From Oxalobacter formigenes (GTDB lineage Bacteria; Pseudomonadota; Gammaproteobacteria; Burkholderiales; Burkholderiaceae_D), in the NCBI RefSeq assembly GCF_002127965.1, contig NZ_CP018787.1, forward strand, positions 682,001 to 746,000: a stretch of DNA of 64,000 nucleotides. Direction: 5' to 3'. This document shows positions 1-10,204 of the stretch, in pieces (positions within the stretch are counted from its first letter, which is position 1; each line of letters starts with the position of its first letter). A program made the translations under genes and the position numbers. Under the pieces are notes generated by a model. It was not told the DNA's origin. It ran no database searches and saw only the letters and a list, made by a program, of their open reading frames with translations.

Positions 1-993
1 GAATCCGGATTGTCTTCCAGAACATTGAGGCTCTTGGAACTGGAACGGGAAAAATATCGCATTCTTTCCGAACTGTCGGGAGATATCGTTTTCAATTACG
101 ATACAAAGTCGGATGTACTGGAATTTTCAGAGAAATATTACGATCTTTTCCACCGGGATATCCGGATTCCGGATGCACGGGATACGATAGAACGCTCGGA
201 AGTCATTCATCCCGACGATCGATCTCTCTTTCTCAAGCGTTTGACCGAGCTGACTCCCAAGTTTCCAAGTTGCCGGATCGAACTTCGCATGATGGTGCCT
301 GATCAGGGCTTCCAGTGGTTCGAAGTCAGTGTGAACGCGTTGTGGAATACGGAAACCAATGTGGAATGTGTCGGTTATCTTGGCAAGCTCGTCAATATCC
401 ACGAACGCAAGACTGAAGCCAATCTGTTGAGAAAACAGGCCAATATGGATTCCCTGACCGAGCTGGATAACCGCAAACGCATCCGGGAACGGCTTATCAG
501 CCTTTTCGAGGAAAACAAAAAGGAAGAGGGGGCGTTTTTCTTTATCGATATTGATAATTTCAAGGCTATCAACGACAATCTGGGTCATATGTTCGGCGAC
601 GAAATCCTGAGATATATAGCCAGCGAAATCAAGAGGAAAGTCCGTTCAACCGATATTGTCGGTCGCATCGGTGGTGACGAATTCGTCGCTTTTCTGCGCA
701 ATTCCTCATCGGAGAAAGCGGTTGCCGAGAAAGCGCGGGATATTTGCGACCTGTTCAGGAATACCTACAAGGAGCTGATCGACAAATACAATGTATCCTG
801 CAGCGTCGGCATTTCCCTTTTCCCGCGTGATGGAGAGACTTATGAAGAACTTTTCCATAATGCCGACAGGGCACTGTACTATGCCAAGGAAAGAGGCAAG
901 AACGGTTATGCGTTTTATAATGAAACGATGGGCAATTCCGATTTCAAGACTGTGCTGACAAACGTGGTCGACAGCTATCAACTGGTCAAATAG
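1..993 (+). CDS. PAS-GGDEF diguanylate cyclase (5' end cut by window)
   Basis: Makes the second messenger cyclic di-GMP from two GTP. The reading frame is open from base 1, so the true start lies outside the window; the TTG at 10 is probably not the start. A PAS-like sensor domain fills about the first 130 residues (HPDDR and the region ending in VNIHERK are typical), followed by a GGDEF domain. The catalytic GGDEF pentapeptide is encoded at 670-684. The product-inhibition site RSTD (643-654) sits exactly five residues before it, so catalysis and feedback inhibition both look intact. No EAL domain is present. A second GGDEF protein lies at 21412-23724. The signal sensed, and any membrane segment upstream, cannot be seen here. 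Confidence 0.93.
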   Translation, partial: ESGLSSRTLRLLELEREKYRILSELSGDIVFNYDTKSDVLEFSEKYYDLFHRDIRIPDARDTIERSEVIHPDDRSLFLKRLTELTPKFPSCRIELRMMVPDQGFQWFEVSVNALWNTETNVECVGYLGKLVNIHERKTEANLLRKQANMDSLTELDNRKRIRERLISLFEENKKEEGAFFFIDIDNFKAINDNLGHMFGDEILRYIASEIKRKVRSTDIVGRIGGDEFVAFLRNSSSEKAVAEKARDICDLFRNTYKELIDKYNVSCSVGISLFPRDGETYEELFHNADRALYYAKERGKNGYAFYNETMGNSDFKTVLTNVVDSYQLVK

Positions 994-1034
994 GTTTCCC
1001 TGCAAATGGATGCATAAAATCCGGTTTTGCCGTT

Positions 1035-2162
1035 TCAGGCAGGATACAGTGCACCAAGTGTCCGAAGTCCCCTTGCCCCGGTAACAGAAGGGAGATTGCC
1101 GGGTTTGCCGATCATGAAACGATGCGCCAGCCAGGCAAAGGCAAGCGCTTCGACATGCATCGGGTCTACTCCCAGTGCATCGCTGGTTCGCAACATGGCC
1201 GGGATGTTTTTCTTTCTGAGCAATTGTCCGATCAGTTTCATCAGAAACGGGTTTTTTGCCCCGCCGCCGCAAATATAAATGTCGTCTACAAAGGATGCAT
1301 GATCACGGATAGCGTCAGTGATCGTTTCTGCAGTCAGATTCGTCAGGGTTGACTGAACATCGGAAGGTTCGAGCCGTTCGAAAGAATCCGATGTCGAGAA
1401 TACGGAATCCAGCCAGTTCAGATTGAAAAGATCGCGTCCGGTGCTTTTGGGAGGAACTTGTCCAAAGAAGGGCTCTTTCAGTAATGCCATGAGCAATTCT
1501 GGCGAGCAGACACCGCTTTTTCCCCATTTGCCGTCTTCATCGTAATTTTTTTTCAGGTGCTTGCCGACCCATGCGTCCATCAGCATATTTCCGGGGCCGG
1601 TATCGAAACCGGAAACGGACCCGTCAGGATTCAAAATACTGATATTGGCAATACCACCGATATTGATCACGGCGCGGGAGGCATGCTGGCTGCCGAAAAC
1701 GGCGTAATGGAAAGCGGGAACCAGAGGCGCTCCCTGTCCATTCGCTGCAATGTCCCTGCTTCTGAAATCGCCGATAACGTTTATCTGCGTGAGTTCGGCA
1801 AGAAGAGCCGGGTTATTGGTCTGGCGTGTAAAACCGAGTTCTGGGCGGTGACGGATAGTTTGGCCATGAGCGCCGATAGCCCGTACATTTTCCGCGGAGA
1901 TGCTTTTTTTCTGAAGCAGCGTATAAACGCATTCGGCATACAGGACAGAGAGCCTGTTGGCGGCAAGCGCTTCTTTTTCGATTTCATTGTGTCCGGGTAA
2001 TTGCAGGGACATCAGCTGTTGACGCAATGGCCCATCGAACGGAACGTGGGCGGTTTCGAGAATACCGATTTCTCCGCCATCGTACTCATCCGGTATAGAG
2101 CTCAGGACGCCGTCAACGCCATCCAGACTGGTGCCTGACATCAGGCCTATGTAAAGAGACAT
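1035..2162 (-). CDS. anmK: anhydro-N-acetylmuramic acid kinase
   Basis: Cytoplasmic kinase of peptidoglycan recycling: it opens and phosphorylates 1,6-anhydro-MurNAc to MurNAc 6-phosphate with ATP. The 375-residue length matches the family. The N-terminal signature GLMSGTSLDGVD (residues 6-17), the segment GDFRSRDIAANGQGAP, the nucleotide-fold stretch AVINIGGIANIS and the late CGGGAKNPFLM are all characteristic. The ATG at 2162 opens directly into the signature. It lies 21 bases after the M23 peptidase gene on the same strand, so the two are probably co-transcribed; both act on the wall. No terminator is obvious between its stop and the cyclase stop at 993. Confidence 0.96.
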   Translation of the reverse strand: MSLYIGLMSGTSLDGVDGVLSSIPDEYDGGEIGILETAHVPFDGPLRQQLMSLQLPGHNEIEKEALAANRLSVLYAECVYTLLQKKSISAENVRAIGAHGQTIRHRPELGFTRQTNNPALLAELTQINVIGDFRSRDIAANGQGAPLVPAFHYAVFGSQHASRAVINIGGIANISILNPDGSVSGFDTGPGNMLMDAWVGKHLKKNYDEDGKWGKSGVCSPELLMALLKEPFFGQVPPKSTGRDLFNLNWLDSVFSTSDSFERLEPSDVQSTLTNLTAETITDAIRDHASFVDDIYICGGGAKNPFLMKLIGQLLRKKNIPAMLRTSDALGVDPMHVEALAFAWLAHRFMIGKPGNLPSVTGARGLRTLGALYPA

Positions 2163-2183
2163 AACGTTAAAGGATGATGCTTT

Positions 2184-3605
2184 TCAGTTGCTGGCAGCCT
2201 GTCTCTGATGGGACGACGAATCCATCAGGGAAAATCGGTGTTGCATATCGGCCAGATTCGCCTTGAATTTTACCATTTCCCTTGCAGTCAACGGATGGGC
2301 ATTCGGCATATCTATTTTCGTCGGGTTCTGCTGGACGTTATTGACCCTGAATTCATAATGAAGATGTGGGCCGGTACTGAGGCCGGTTGATCCAACGTAT
2401 CCGATGATGTCGCCCTGACTTACCTTTTTGCCTCTGGACATACCCGGAGCGATGCGGCTCATATGTCCGTAAGCAGTGGAATATGCACCCCAATGTTTTA
2501 AAACGATAAAGTTGCCGTAGCCGTTTTGCCATCCCGAGAAATTGATTGTACCGTCTGCAGCCGCGCGGATCGGGGTTCCCGTCGGAGCGGCAAAATCGAT
2601 GCCTTTGTGTTGTCTGATATTGCCCGTGACCGGATGGACACGCGTTGCAAAACCGGATGAGACGCGAGTAAATTCAAGAGGCGATTTCAAAAAAGCCTTT
2701 TTGTTGGATTTGCCGCTGAAATCGTAATAATCGCCTTTGCCGGGCAAGCGTTCGAACCAGATAATTTGATGAGTCTCGCCCGCATTGACGAATTCGGCAG
2801 CCAGAATATTACCCGTTCTTAACAATTTCCCGTTTTGCCAGAACGTTTCATAAACGACATTGAAGTGATCCCCGCGACGCAAATCGGAATTGAAATCGAT
2901 ATGGGTAGAAAACATTTCGATCAGTTTTTTCGTGACGGCGTCCGGGACACCGGCGGTGTCCGTTGCACCGAAGAGGGAAGACTGTATCGTCCCGGAGCGC
3001 ATTTCGACAATTCTTTCGGTTTTTGCCACTTCGTTGGACGAGGTAAAACCGGCATCGGTTCGGGTGACGACGATGGTGACACCTTCCTGTGGATCGGTTG
3101 TCGCAGCAGAGAGCCAGTATAAAGTACCCTTGTCGTCAGTTTTAGCCTGAACGGTCCTGCCTGCTTTCAAATGCAGGAACGCTTTGGCTTTCTCATCCGA
3201 TTTGATGAACTGGAAGGCTTGCTGGTCATCCACTCCGAGTCGTGTCAAAAGCGTGCCGAGCGTGTCGCCCGGACGAATCTTGTCTTCCCGTGCAAAGAAT
3301 TGTTTTTCACCACGCAATTTTTCAAGCTGGTCAGAAAGGGAGGGAAGCGGGATGTCTTCTTTAACGGTAGTAACAGTGATGTTATCTTTGTCAGGCGGAG
3401 AACCGGGAGCGGTTGCGGCGGCGCCGAATGCAATAAAGGCGAAAGAGAGAGCGACTACTGAAACACCACGGGTTTTCTGGCATCGGCCCAGAAGCGATTT
3501 TTTTGCTTTCTGGAATAATGGATGCTGTTTCAATTCCTGAACCGAGAGAATTCGTTGTGCTTTCCCGATAGATAGAAGATGTTTCAGTTTCTCGATGAAC
3601 CGCAT
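2184..3605 (-). CDS. M23-family murein endopeptidase (MepM-like)
   Basis: Membrane-anchored zinc peptidase expected to cut peptide cross-links in the periplasmic wall. Residues 1-46 are basic and cytoplasmic, about 47-66 form one membrane segment, then follows a periplasmic region with a LysM/OapA-like stretch (IRPGDTLGTLLTRLGV) and a C-terminal LytM domain. The zinc ligands are visible: H333 and D337 in HKGID, and H416 in HLHYE, with the accessory YGHMS histidine near 381. It is therefore probably an active enzyme rather than a degenerate activator such as EnvC. AGAGGA lies 7 bases before the ATG. It is divergent from tyrS and precedes anmK. Confidence 0.93.
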   Translation of the reverse strand: MRFIEKLKHLLSIGKAQRILSVQELKQHPLFQKAKKSLLGRCQKTRGVSVVALSFAFIAFGAAATAPGSPPDKDNITVTTVKEDIPLPSLSDQLEKLRGEKQFFAREDKIRPGDTLGTLLTRLGVDDQQAFQFIKSDEKAKAFLHLKAGRTVQAKTDDKGTLYWLSAATTDPQEGVTIVVTRTDAGFTSSNEVAKTERIVEMRSGTIQSSLFGATDTAGVPDAVTKKLIEMFSTHIDFNSDLRRGDHFNVVYETFWQNGKLLRTGNILAAEFVNAGETHQIIWFERLPGKGDYYDFSGKSNKKAFLKSPLEFTRVSSGFATRVHPVTGNIRQHKGIDFAAPTGTPIRAAADGTINFSGWQNGYGNFIVLKHWGAYSTAYGHMSRIAPGMSRGKKVSQGDIIGYVGSTGLSTGPHLHYEFRVNNVQQNPTKIDMPNAHPLTAREMVKFKANLADMQHRFSLMDSSSHQRQAASN

Positions 3606-3710
3606 TAAATTCCTCTTATTGCCGCAATCAGTTAAAATTCACTTTTCTGCACCATTCTCTTCTTATTATTTTTATGGGATCAGGCATTTGCAAAATTGCC
3701 GGAAGTCCAC

Positions 3711-3740
3711 ATTATACCAATACAAACTGTCATAAATTAA
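3711..3740 (-). promoter_or_regulatory. candidate promoter of the M23 peptidase-anmK pair
   Basis: Read on the minus strand, bases 3716-3711 give a perfect TATAAT -10 box, about 100 bases before the peptidase ATG. The -35 region is weak (no clean TTGACA). It lies in the 139-base divergent gap with tyrS. Confidence 0.4.
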
Positions 3741-3744
3741 TGAA

Positions 3745-4989
3745 ATGAACGAAAAAAATTCTGCGCCTGCTGCCGATGAGTTGCCTGTATCCGATGCCGT
3801 CAGGGAAGCGATGGCGATTACATTGCGTGGTTGCGACGAACTCCTGATCGAATCCGAATTTGCCCAGAAACTCGCCCGTTCCGAAAAAACGGGAAAACCG
3901 CTCCGCATCAAGCTGGGGCTGGATCCGACTGCACCGGATTTGCATCTGGGTCATACGGTTGTATTGAATAAAATGCGCCAGTTGCAGAATCTCGGACATG
4001 TCGTGATATTCCTGATCGGTGATTTCACGTCGATGATCGGTGATCCCAGCGGAAGAAACATTACCCGTCCCCCACTGACACGCGAACAGGTCAAGGAAAA
4101 TGCCATGACCTATTTTGCACAGGCCAGCCTGGTACTGGACCCCGAAAAGACAGAAATCCGCTATAACTCGGAATGGAGTGACAAGCTGGGTGCGGCTGGC
4201 ATGATCCAGCTCGCTTCGCAATATACGTTGGCACGGATCATGGAGCGCGAAGACTTTGCCAACCGTTTCAAAAACGGTTTTCCGATTTCCGTGCATGAAT
4301 TGCTCTATCCATTGATGCAGGGATATGATTCCGTTGCCTTGCAATCCGATCTGGAACTGGGCGGCACGGACCAGAAATTCAATCTGCTGGTCGGTCGTGA
4401 ATTGCAGCGTCATTACAATCAGGAACCGCAATGCATATTGACGATGCCGCTTCTGGAGGGTCTGGATGGTGTTGAGAAAATGTCCAAGTCCAAGGGGAAT
4501 TACGTCGGTATCACTGAACCGGCCAATATCATGTTCGGCAAACTCATGAGCATTTCCGATGAAATGATGTGGCGCTACTACGATCTCCTGTCGTTCAAGT
4601 CCATACAGGATGTCGAACGTCTGAAAGAGGAAGTGAAAAACGGCAAAAATCCGCGTGACGTCAAGGTTGAACTGGGCAAGGAAATCGTCACCCGTTTCCA
4701 CTCGGGTGCAGCAGCCGATGCGGCGCTGGAAGATTTCGTCGCCCGTTCACGTGGTGGCATTCCGGATGACATTCCTGCCGTTTCCCTCTCCGGTGCCCCG
4801 CTGGGTATCGGGCAATTGTTGAAGCAGGCCGGTTTGTGCGCTTCCACATCGGAAGCCTTGCGCCTTGTCGATCAGGGCGGCGTTCGTATCGATAGCCAGA
4901 CGATCAGCGACAGGGGCCTGAAAGTGGAAGCAGGGAGTTTTGTCGTTCAGGTCGGCAAACGCAAATTCGCCAAAGTAACTTTAGCCTGA
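3745..4989 (+). CDS. tyrS: tyrosyl-tRNA synthetase
   Basis: Class I aminoacyl-tRNA synthetase charging tRNA-Tyr with tyrosine. At 414 residues it has the usual bacterial length. The HIGH-type motif is HLGH (67-70) and the KMSKS loop is exact at residues 245-249 ([15 protein letters not shown]). The tyrosine-pocket segments [12 protein letters not shown] and GGTDQKFN are present. The C-terminal 70 residues form an S4-like RNA-binding domain ([20 protein letters not shown]). The ATG at 3745 follows an AT-rich leader without a clear Shine-Dalgarno; an ATG at 3740 is followed at once by a stop. Divergent from the M23 peptidase gene and convergent with spoT. Confidence 0.98.
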   Translation: MNEKNSAPAADELPVSDAVREAMAITLRGCDELLIESEFAQKLARSEKTGKPLRIKLGLDPTAPDLHLGHTVVLNKMRQLQNLGHVVIFLIGDFTSMIGDPSGRNITRPPLTREQVKENAMTYFAQASLVLDPEKTEIRYNSEWSDKLGAAGMIQLASQYTLARIMEREDFANRFKNGFPISVHELLYPLMQGYDSVALQSDLELGGTDQKFNLLVGRELQRHYNQEPQCILTMPLLEGLDGVEKMSKSKGNYVGITEPANIMFGKLMSISDEMMWRYYDLLSFKSIQDVERLKEEVKNGKNPRDVKVELGKEIVTRFHSGAAADAALEDFVARSRGGIPDDIPAVSLSGAPLGIGQLLKQAGLCASTSEALRLVDQGGVRIDSQTISDRGLKVEAGSFVVQVGKRKFAKVTLA

Positions 4990-5000
4990 TTCAGGCAAAT

Positions 5001-5044
5001 GCAGGGGGATAACATCCGGTTCAGATGTTATCCCTGCCGATTTT
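5001..5044 (+). terminator. tyrS terminator overlapping the spoT 3' end
   Basis: Arms 5001-5016 and 5024-5037 pair over 14 bases with a two-G bulge, then TTTT at 5041-5044. The stop codon of convergent spoT (5021-5023) lies in the loop, so the structure is shared with coding DNA. Confidence 0.65.
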
Positions 5045-7288
5045 CCTGACGCTCGGGACGTGACGAACCCGACGGATCAGATTGGCCAGATGGACTCGGT
5101 TTTCTACCTGAATCGTGAATTTGAACATGGTGAACTCACCTTGCGCTTCCATCGAAACGGCGGTGATATTGGCATTCGCGCCACTGATTTCAGATGTGAC
5201 ACGGGCCAGAACGCCTTTTTCTTCATGAACCAGTACGCGCAGATAACAGTCGAAGCTGCGATTGCCCAGATCCTCGCCCCAATCGACATTAATCCATTTT
5301 TCAGGTTCTTTTGCCATCAGTTTCTTGGCCTGCTGGCATTCGGCATTATGAACGACCAGACCACGGGTCATATTGAGTTCGCCAATAATGGAGTCACCCG
5401 GAATCGGCAGGCAACAGGTGGCAAGCTGGACATTGATGCCTTCACTGCCATAAATAAGAACCGGTTCGACTTTTTGTGGTTCTTCCTCGGCAGTCGACAT
5501 GCCTTTTTTGCGGTTGACTTCATCGATCAGACCTACAACCCGACGGGCTACCAGTGCTGCCAGCCTTTTGCCCACCCCGATATCGATATAAATATCATCC
5601 AGTGATTTCGACCCGGTTTCATACAGGAGCTTGTCGAAAACGGCCTGAGGGATTTCTGCCTCATTCAAGTGCTGTGACTTGAAGGCTTGTTGCAAGAGAC
5701 GTTTTCCGAGCTTGATGGAATCAGACTGATTGACGGAACGAAGGTAACTGCGGATGCAGGAACGGGCTTTGCCGGTCCGTACGAACTCGAGCCATTTTGG
5801 CGTTGGATGGGCATTTGGCGAAGTGATGATTTCGACAATGTCTCCATTTTGCAATTCGGTACGTAACGGGACGGAACTGTTGTTGATCTTGACCGAGGCC
5901 GTATGGTCGCCCACGTCTGTATGGATGTTGTACGCAAAGTCCAGAGCCGTTGCCTGACGCGGCAGGGCGATGATTTTGGATTTCGGCGTGAAAACGTAAA
6001 CGGAATCCGGAAAAAGGTCAACCTTGATATGTTCGAAAAACTCGGCGGAGTTGCCGGTTTGCTGCTGGATGTCCAGAAGGGACTGAAGCCATCCAAGACT
6101 GTGTTTCTGAAGGTCGGTCAGTGTTTCGTTTTCGGACTTGTACAGCCAGTGAGCGGCCACGCCCGTTTCCGCAACGTGATGCATTTCAGGCGTACGAATC
6201 TGAAATTCAACCGGAGCGCCGTAGGGGCCGATCAGGGTTGTATGCAGAGACTGGTAACTGTTTAACTTCGGCATGGCAATGTAATCCTGCACCTTGCCCG
6301 GAATCGGTTTGTACAGGGCATGCAGAACGCCGAGCGCCATATAGCATTGAGGCAGCGTTTCGACAACGATACGGAAACCGTAAATGTCCAGAACCTGTGA
6401 AAAAGAAAGGTTTTGACTACGCATTTTCCGGTAAATACCGTAAAGGGTTTTTTCGCGTCCGTAGATTTCGGCATGAATGCCGTTCTTTTCCAGCGCAGTA
6501 CTGACGGAATCGTGTACCTTGCCCAGCAGGACACGGCGGTTGCCGCGGGAAGCCTGAATGGCTTTGGACAGTACTTCGTAACGGTAGGGATACAGACGAT
6601 GAAATGCCAGATCCTGCATTTCACGGTACAGGTTGTTGATACCCAGACGATGCGCGATGGGAACGTACACTTCCATCGTTTCACTGGCGATACGGAATTG
6701 CTTGGAGCGATTCATGACATCCAGTGTACGCATGTTATGCAAGCGGTCAGCCAGCTTGATCAGGATGACACGGACATCTCTCGCCATGGCAAGCAGCATT
6801 TTCCGGAAGTTTTCGCCCTGCGCATCGACATGGGTCTTGAACTGGAGTTTTTCCAGTTTCGACAAGCCGTCTACCATGGCGGCGACCGGCGCCCCGAACC
6901 GTTCGATCAGCTCGTCAAGGGTAACGCCCTGATCTTCGACGACATCATGCAAGAGCGCTGCCATGACGGCTTGTGCGTCCAGTTTCCAGCCTGCACAGAT
7001 TTCTGCTACAGCAAGAGGATGGGAAATGTACGGTTCACCGGACTTGCGGATCTGCCCAAGATGTTTTTCATCGGCAAAACGGAAAGCCTCCAGAATCCGC
7101 TTCATATCAGCGGGAGAAAGGTAGGTCTCCAGTTTTTTGGCAAGATTCGAGAACGTCACCACCAGCGGTTTGGCTGATGGGGGTGCGATGTTGGCAGCGC
7201 TGTCAAACTGGTTGACAGGCAACGCGGCATGGTTCGGGTCAACAATGCCGGTCTGGCTGGTCGAAGAAGCGGTTCCGTTCAGCGTCAT
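5021..7288 (-). CDS. spoT: bifunctional (p)ppGpp synthetase/hydrolase, RelA/SpoT family
   Basis: Controls the stringent response by making and degrading (p)ppGpp. The 755 residues hold, in order, an HD hydrolase domain (SHP near 90, HDVVED with H114-D115), a synthetase domain (YGREKTLYGIYRKM; VQDYIAMPKLNSYQSLH), a TGS domain (DSVYVFTPKSKIIALP) and a C-terminal ACT domain. The intact HDxxED suggests hydrolysis is active, so this is a SpoT/Rel-type enzyme rather than a synthetase-only RelA. The N-terminal 45 residues before the conserved core are low complexity. AGGA lies 8 bases before the ATG. Gene order gmk-rpoZ-spoT matches that of enterobacteria and most betaproteobacteria. Confidence 0.97.
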   Translation of the reverse strand: MTLNGTASSTSQTGIVDPNHAALPVNQFDSAANIAPPSAKPLVVTFSNLAKKLETYLSPADMKRILEAFRFADEKHLGQIRKSGEPYISHPLAVAEICAGWKLDAQAVMAALLHDVVEDQGVTLDELIERFGAPVAAMVDGLSKLEKLQFKTHVDAQGENFRKMLLAMARDVRVILIKLADRLHNMRTLDVMNRSKQFRIASETMEVYVPIAHRLGINNLYREMQDLAFHRLYPYRYEVLSKAIQASRGNRRVLLGKVHDSVSTALEKNGIHAEIYGREKTLYGIYRKMRSQNLSFSQVLDIYGFRIVVETLPQCYMALGVLHALYKPIPGKVQDYIAMPKLNSYQSLHTTLIGPYGAPVEFQIRTPEMHHVAETGVAAHWLYKSENETLTDLQKHSLGWLQSLLDIQQQTGNSAEFFEHIKVDLFPDSVYVFTPKSKIIALPRQATALDFAYNIHTDVGDHTASVKINNSSVPLRTELQNGDIVEIITSPNAHPTPKWLEFVRTGKARSCIRSYLRSVNQSDSIKLGKRLLQQAFKSQHLNEAEIPQAVFDKLLYETGSKSLDDIYIDIGVGKRLAALVARRVVGLIDEVNRKKGMSTAEEEPQKVEPVLIYGSEGINVQLATCCLPIPGDSIIGELNMTRGLVVHNAECQQAKKLMAKEPEKWINVDWGEDLGNRSFDCYLRVLVHEEKGVLARVTSEISGANANITAVSMEAQGEFTMFKFTIQVENRVHLANLIRRVRHVPSVRKIGRDNI

Positions 7289-7366
7289 AAGTGTTTTCCT
7301 GAATCAGCGAAACAGTTTAATAACCGCCAGGCAAAACGTACCGTTTGTGGGTGTATCCAAACCGTT

Positions 7367-7570
7367 TTAGCTTGGCACCTTTTTCAACATTTCCTTGCCG
7401 ACTTTGGCTGCGGCGATTTCGCGCAATGCGATAACCGTCATTTTGTCCTTGGCCTCGACTTTAGGTGTATGACCCTGTAACAGCTGACGGGCGCGATAGG
7501 TTGCACACAAGGTCAATTCAAAGCGGTTTGGAATTTCTTTCAAGCAATCTTCAATAGTAATACGGGCCAT
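7367..7570 (-). CDS. rpoZ: RNA polymerase omega subunit
   Basis: Small subunit that wraps the C-terminal tail of beta' and helps RNA polymerase assembly and ppGpp binding. Its 67 residues start with the conserved [19 protein letters not shown] and continue through [13 protein letters not shown] sits 8 bases before the ATG. It lies 34 bases after gmk and 78 bases before spoT on the same strand, the classic arrangement linking polymerase, GTP supply and the alarmone. Confidence 0.97.
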   Translation of the reverse strand: MARITIEDCLKEIPNRFELTLCATYRARQLLQGHTPKVEAKDKMTVIALREIAAAKVGKEMLKKVPS

Positions 7571-7604
7571 TTCTTAATCCTGAAAAGTAAATCGGAGCGT
7601 TATT

Positions 7605-8258
7605 TTACTGGTTGTTGCAGCAGTTAATGCCGAATTGTTCAAACAAGTCCCTGTTTTTTATGGCTTGTCGTGTCAATCGACAACGTGCTGTCTGAACAAT
7701 GGCGGCCAGTTTGGATAACGCCTGATCGAATTTATTATTGATAATAACATAATCAAATTCGGATGCATGCCGGATCTCTTCGTCGGCAGCCGCAATCCGT
7801 TGTTTTATGATTTCCTGCGAGTCCTGGCCCCGTTTGTTGAGCCTTTCCTCCAGCGCCGTTATGGAAGGCGGCAGGATGAAAATACTGACCGTTTCAGGGA
7901 AAAGCCTTCTGATTTGATGGGCGCCCTGCCAGTCGATTTCCAGAATGGTGTCATAACCTTCATTCAACTGGTTCAATACTGCGACACGGGAAGTCCCGTA
8001 AAAGTTTCCGTGAACTTCTGCATGTTCAAGAAACTCGCCTTCTTTCAGGCGTTTTTTGAAATCATCCACGGTCGTGAAATGGTATTCGCGGCCGTTTTGT
8101 TCTCCCGGACGCGGCTGCCGGGTGGTATGCGATACGGACAGGCGCAGGCTGGAATCTGCCTGAATCAATGCGGCAAGAAGAGACGATTTACCGGCTCCGG
8201 ATGGAGCGGTTACTGTAATCAGGGAACTGCCTGATACGGCTTGTGCGGGTTGAACCAT
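7605..8258 (-). CDS. gmk: guanylate kinase
   Basis: Phosphorylates GMP to GDP with ATP, in the cytoplasm. Length 217. The P-loop APSGAGKSSL covers residues 18-27. The GMP-binding part SHTTRQPRPGEQNGREYHF follows, then EFLEHAEVHGNFYGTS and the lid-domain segment IFILPPSITALEERL. Residues 1-12 (MVQPAQAVSGSS) are not conserved. A possible AGGA is about 13 bases from the ATG, which is rather far. It is the first gene of gmk-rpoZ-spoT, 47 bases after bamD, so it may also be read from the bamD promoter. Confidence 0.97.
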   Translation of the reverse strand: MVQPAQAVSGSSLITVTAPSGAGKSSLLAALIQADSSLRLSVSHTTRQPRPGEQNGREYHFTTVDDFKKRLKEGEFLEHAEVHGNFYGTSRVAVLNQLNEGYDTILEIDWQGAHQIRRLFPETVSIFILPPSITALEERLNKRGQDSQEIIKQRIAAADEEIRHASEFDYVIINNKFDQALSKLAAIVQTARCRLTRQAIKNRDLFEQFGINCCNNQ

Positions 8259-8305
8259 TTTTAAAATCAGTCCTATTGAAAAGCCATTACTAAGTCAGGC
8301 ATTTT

Positions 8306-9106
8306 TTACCAGAATTGCCACCAGGGATCGGATTTTTTATCCGCAGCGCCATAAGGGATCTTGCTGTCGGGATAGTTCTGTTTGAAGACGCGTTCCGCGT
8401 CAGCACTCAGGTCATACAACCCCAGTTTTTTGTATGACTGTGCCATGATGTAGAGCGCTTCTTCGACGACATGGGATTCCGGGTAATTCTTGATCGTGCG
8501 TTGTGCACGGTTTGCCGCTGCCAGATAGGCACCACGCCGGTAATAATATTTGGCAACGTGAATTTCATACTTGGCGAGCATGGTAACCAGATATTTCATG
8601 CGGAGCATGGCATCTTTGGCATAGACGCTGTCCGGATAACGGGTCACCAGAACCTTGAACGCATCGAATGCATCCTGTGCCGCTTTCGGGTCACGTTCCG
8701 ACAAATCCTGCCGGAATGCGAAATTCAGAAGGCCCAAACGATCGTTGAAATTGATCAGGCCTTTCAGATAATACATATAATCGATGTTTGGATGATTCGG
8801 GTGCAGTTTGATGAAACGTTCAGCTGCCGCCAAAGCCTGCGCCTGTTCATTCTGGCGGTAGTAGGCATAGGCAATATCCATCTGGGCCTGCTGGGCGTAT
8901 ATGCCGAAAGGATATCGTGCTTCCAGCTTTTCGAAGTATTCGACGGCTTTTTCGTAATTGCCCGAGTTTAATTCTTCTTTGGCTTCGCGATACAATTTGC
9001 CTGCAGGCCAGGAAGCCGTTTCATCTATTTTTTCAGGCAACAAGCCACAAGCGGATATGGATAGGGCGATAATGCAGGCCAGAAGGATGGTTAAATACTT
9101 GCGCAT
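8306..9106 (-). CDS. bamD: outer membrane assembly lipoprotein BamD
   Basis: Essential partner of BamA in inserting beta-barrel proteins into the outer membrane. The N-terminus is a lipoprotein signal ending ISAC with the lipidated cysteine at residue 20. The mature part is made of TPR-like helices (YREAKEELNSGNYEKAVEYFEKLEARYPFG, here split over repeats), as in BamD/YfiO. Length 266 fits. It is divergent from rluD with 69 bases between starts, an arrangement common in proteobacteria. The window encodes at least four likely clients of the Bam machinery: a porin, a MipA-type protein and two autotransporters. Confidence 0.95.
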   Translation of the reverse strand: MRKYLTILLACIIALSISACGLLPEKIDETASWPAGKLYREAKEELNSGNYEKAVEYFEKLEARYPFGIYAQQAQMDIAYAYYRQNEQAQALAAAERFIKLHPNHPNIDYMYYLKGLINFNDRLGLLNFAFRQDLSERDPKAAQDAFDAFKVLVTRYPDSVYAKDAMLRMKYLVTMLAKYEIHVAKYYYRRGAYLAAANRAQRTIKNYPESHVVEEALYIMAQSYKKLGLYDLSADAERVFKQNYPDSKIPYGAADKKSDPWWQFW

Positions 9107-9175
9107 AATTTTTGCAGAATGCAGTTTGTCTGGAAAAAACGTTTAATTTCAGAATTATAGCCGATAGGACCCAGT

Positions 9176-10204
9176 GTGACAGAAAATGAAAAGTCAAATA
9201 TCCCCGAACTTTTTCAAATTGAATCCGACGAAGAGGAGATATTAACAGAACAAGAGCCGATAAGGTTTGTTTTATCGTTGAAAGACGGCGGCCAGCGTCT
9301 GGATAAACTCGTGGCAGGGCGGCTTTCCCAATATTCCCGCAGCCGGCTTCAACGCTGGATAGAAGATGGACATATCACAGTAAACGGGGAAAAGGCACAG
9401 GCAAAACAGACCGTGATCGGCGATGAGGAAATTTGTGTCATCCCGCAACTGGCCGAGGAAGATCTGGCTTTTACACCGGAGGCGGTCGACTTTCCTGTCG
9501 TGTTTGAAGACAACGCCATACTGGTCGTCAACAAACCGGCGTCTCTGGTCGTTCATCCGGCGGCCGGAAACTGGTCAGGCACGCTTTTGAATGGATTGCT
9601 GTATCGTGATCCGAAAAGCGCAACGGTTCCAAGGGCAGGGATCGTCCATCGTCTGGACAAGGAGACGAGTGGTGTCATGGTCGTTGCCAAAACAATCGAG
9701 GCGCAAACCGATCTGGTCAGGCAATTGCAGGCCAGAACCGTAAAAAGGGAATATCTGGCGCTGGTCTGGGGCGATACCCCGCAGTCCGGTACGATTGACG
9801 AACCGATCGGGCGGCATCCAAGGGACCGGGTCAAAATGGCTGTCATCCATACGCAATCAGGAAAACCTGCGGTAACCCATTTCAGAAAAATAGCCGAAGG
9901 CGTTTGCAATAACATGAATGTCAGTCTGGTCAAATGCAGGCTGGAAACCGGTCGTACACATCAGATCAGGGTTCATCTCCAGTCGATCGGTTTTCCTCTG
10001 GTGGGTGATCCGGTTTATGGCAAATCCCATTTGGCCTCTGTATTTCCGAGGCAGGCATTGCATGCGTTCCGGCTGGGGCTGATTCATCCGTGCACAAAAG
10101 AGGTATGTGAATGGACAGCGCCATTGCCACAGGACATGAAAGCATTGCTGGAACAGTCTTTTATCGAAGAAAACGGGAAATGGTATGAATCTGATTATTC
10201 CTGA
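9176..10204 (+). CDS. rluD: 23S rRNA pseudouridine synthase, RluD type
   Basis: Converts uridines of 23S rRNA helix 69 to pseudouridine. The 342 residues carry an N-terminal S4 RNA-binding domain ([23 protein letters not shown]) and a RluA-family catalytic domain. The signature HRLDKETSG is complete, with the catalytic aspartate at residue 161. [20 protein letters not shown] follows near the C-terminus. The start is GTG at 9176, with AGGAC about 6 bases upstream; the acidic N-terminal 30 residues are poorly conserved. Its 3' end overlaps pgeF by 20 bases, so the two are coupled. Confidence 0.95.
   Translation: MTENEKSNIPELFQIESDEEEILTEQEPIRFVLSLKDGGQRLDKLVAGRLSQYSRSRLQRWIEDGHITVNGEKAQAKQTVIGDEEICVIPQLAEEDLAFTPEAVDFPVVFEDNAILVVNKPASLVVHPAAGNWSGTLLNGLLYRDPKSATVPRAGIVHRLDKETSGVMVVAKTIEAQTDLVRQLQARTVKREYLALVWGDTPQSGTIDEPIGRHPRDRVKMAVIHTQSGKPAVTHFRKIAEGVCNNMNVSLVKCRLETGRTHQIRVHLQSIGFPLVGDPVYGKSHLASVFPRQALHAFRLGLIHPCTKEVCEWTAPLPQDMKALLEQSFIEENGKWYESDYS

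Noticed and set aside
3730-4701. 323-codon minus-strand frame opposite tyrS
   Set aside because: Fully antisense to a conserved synthetase; no recognisable protein features.
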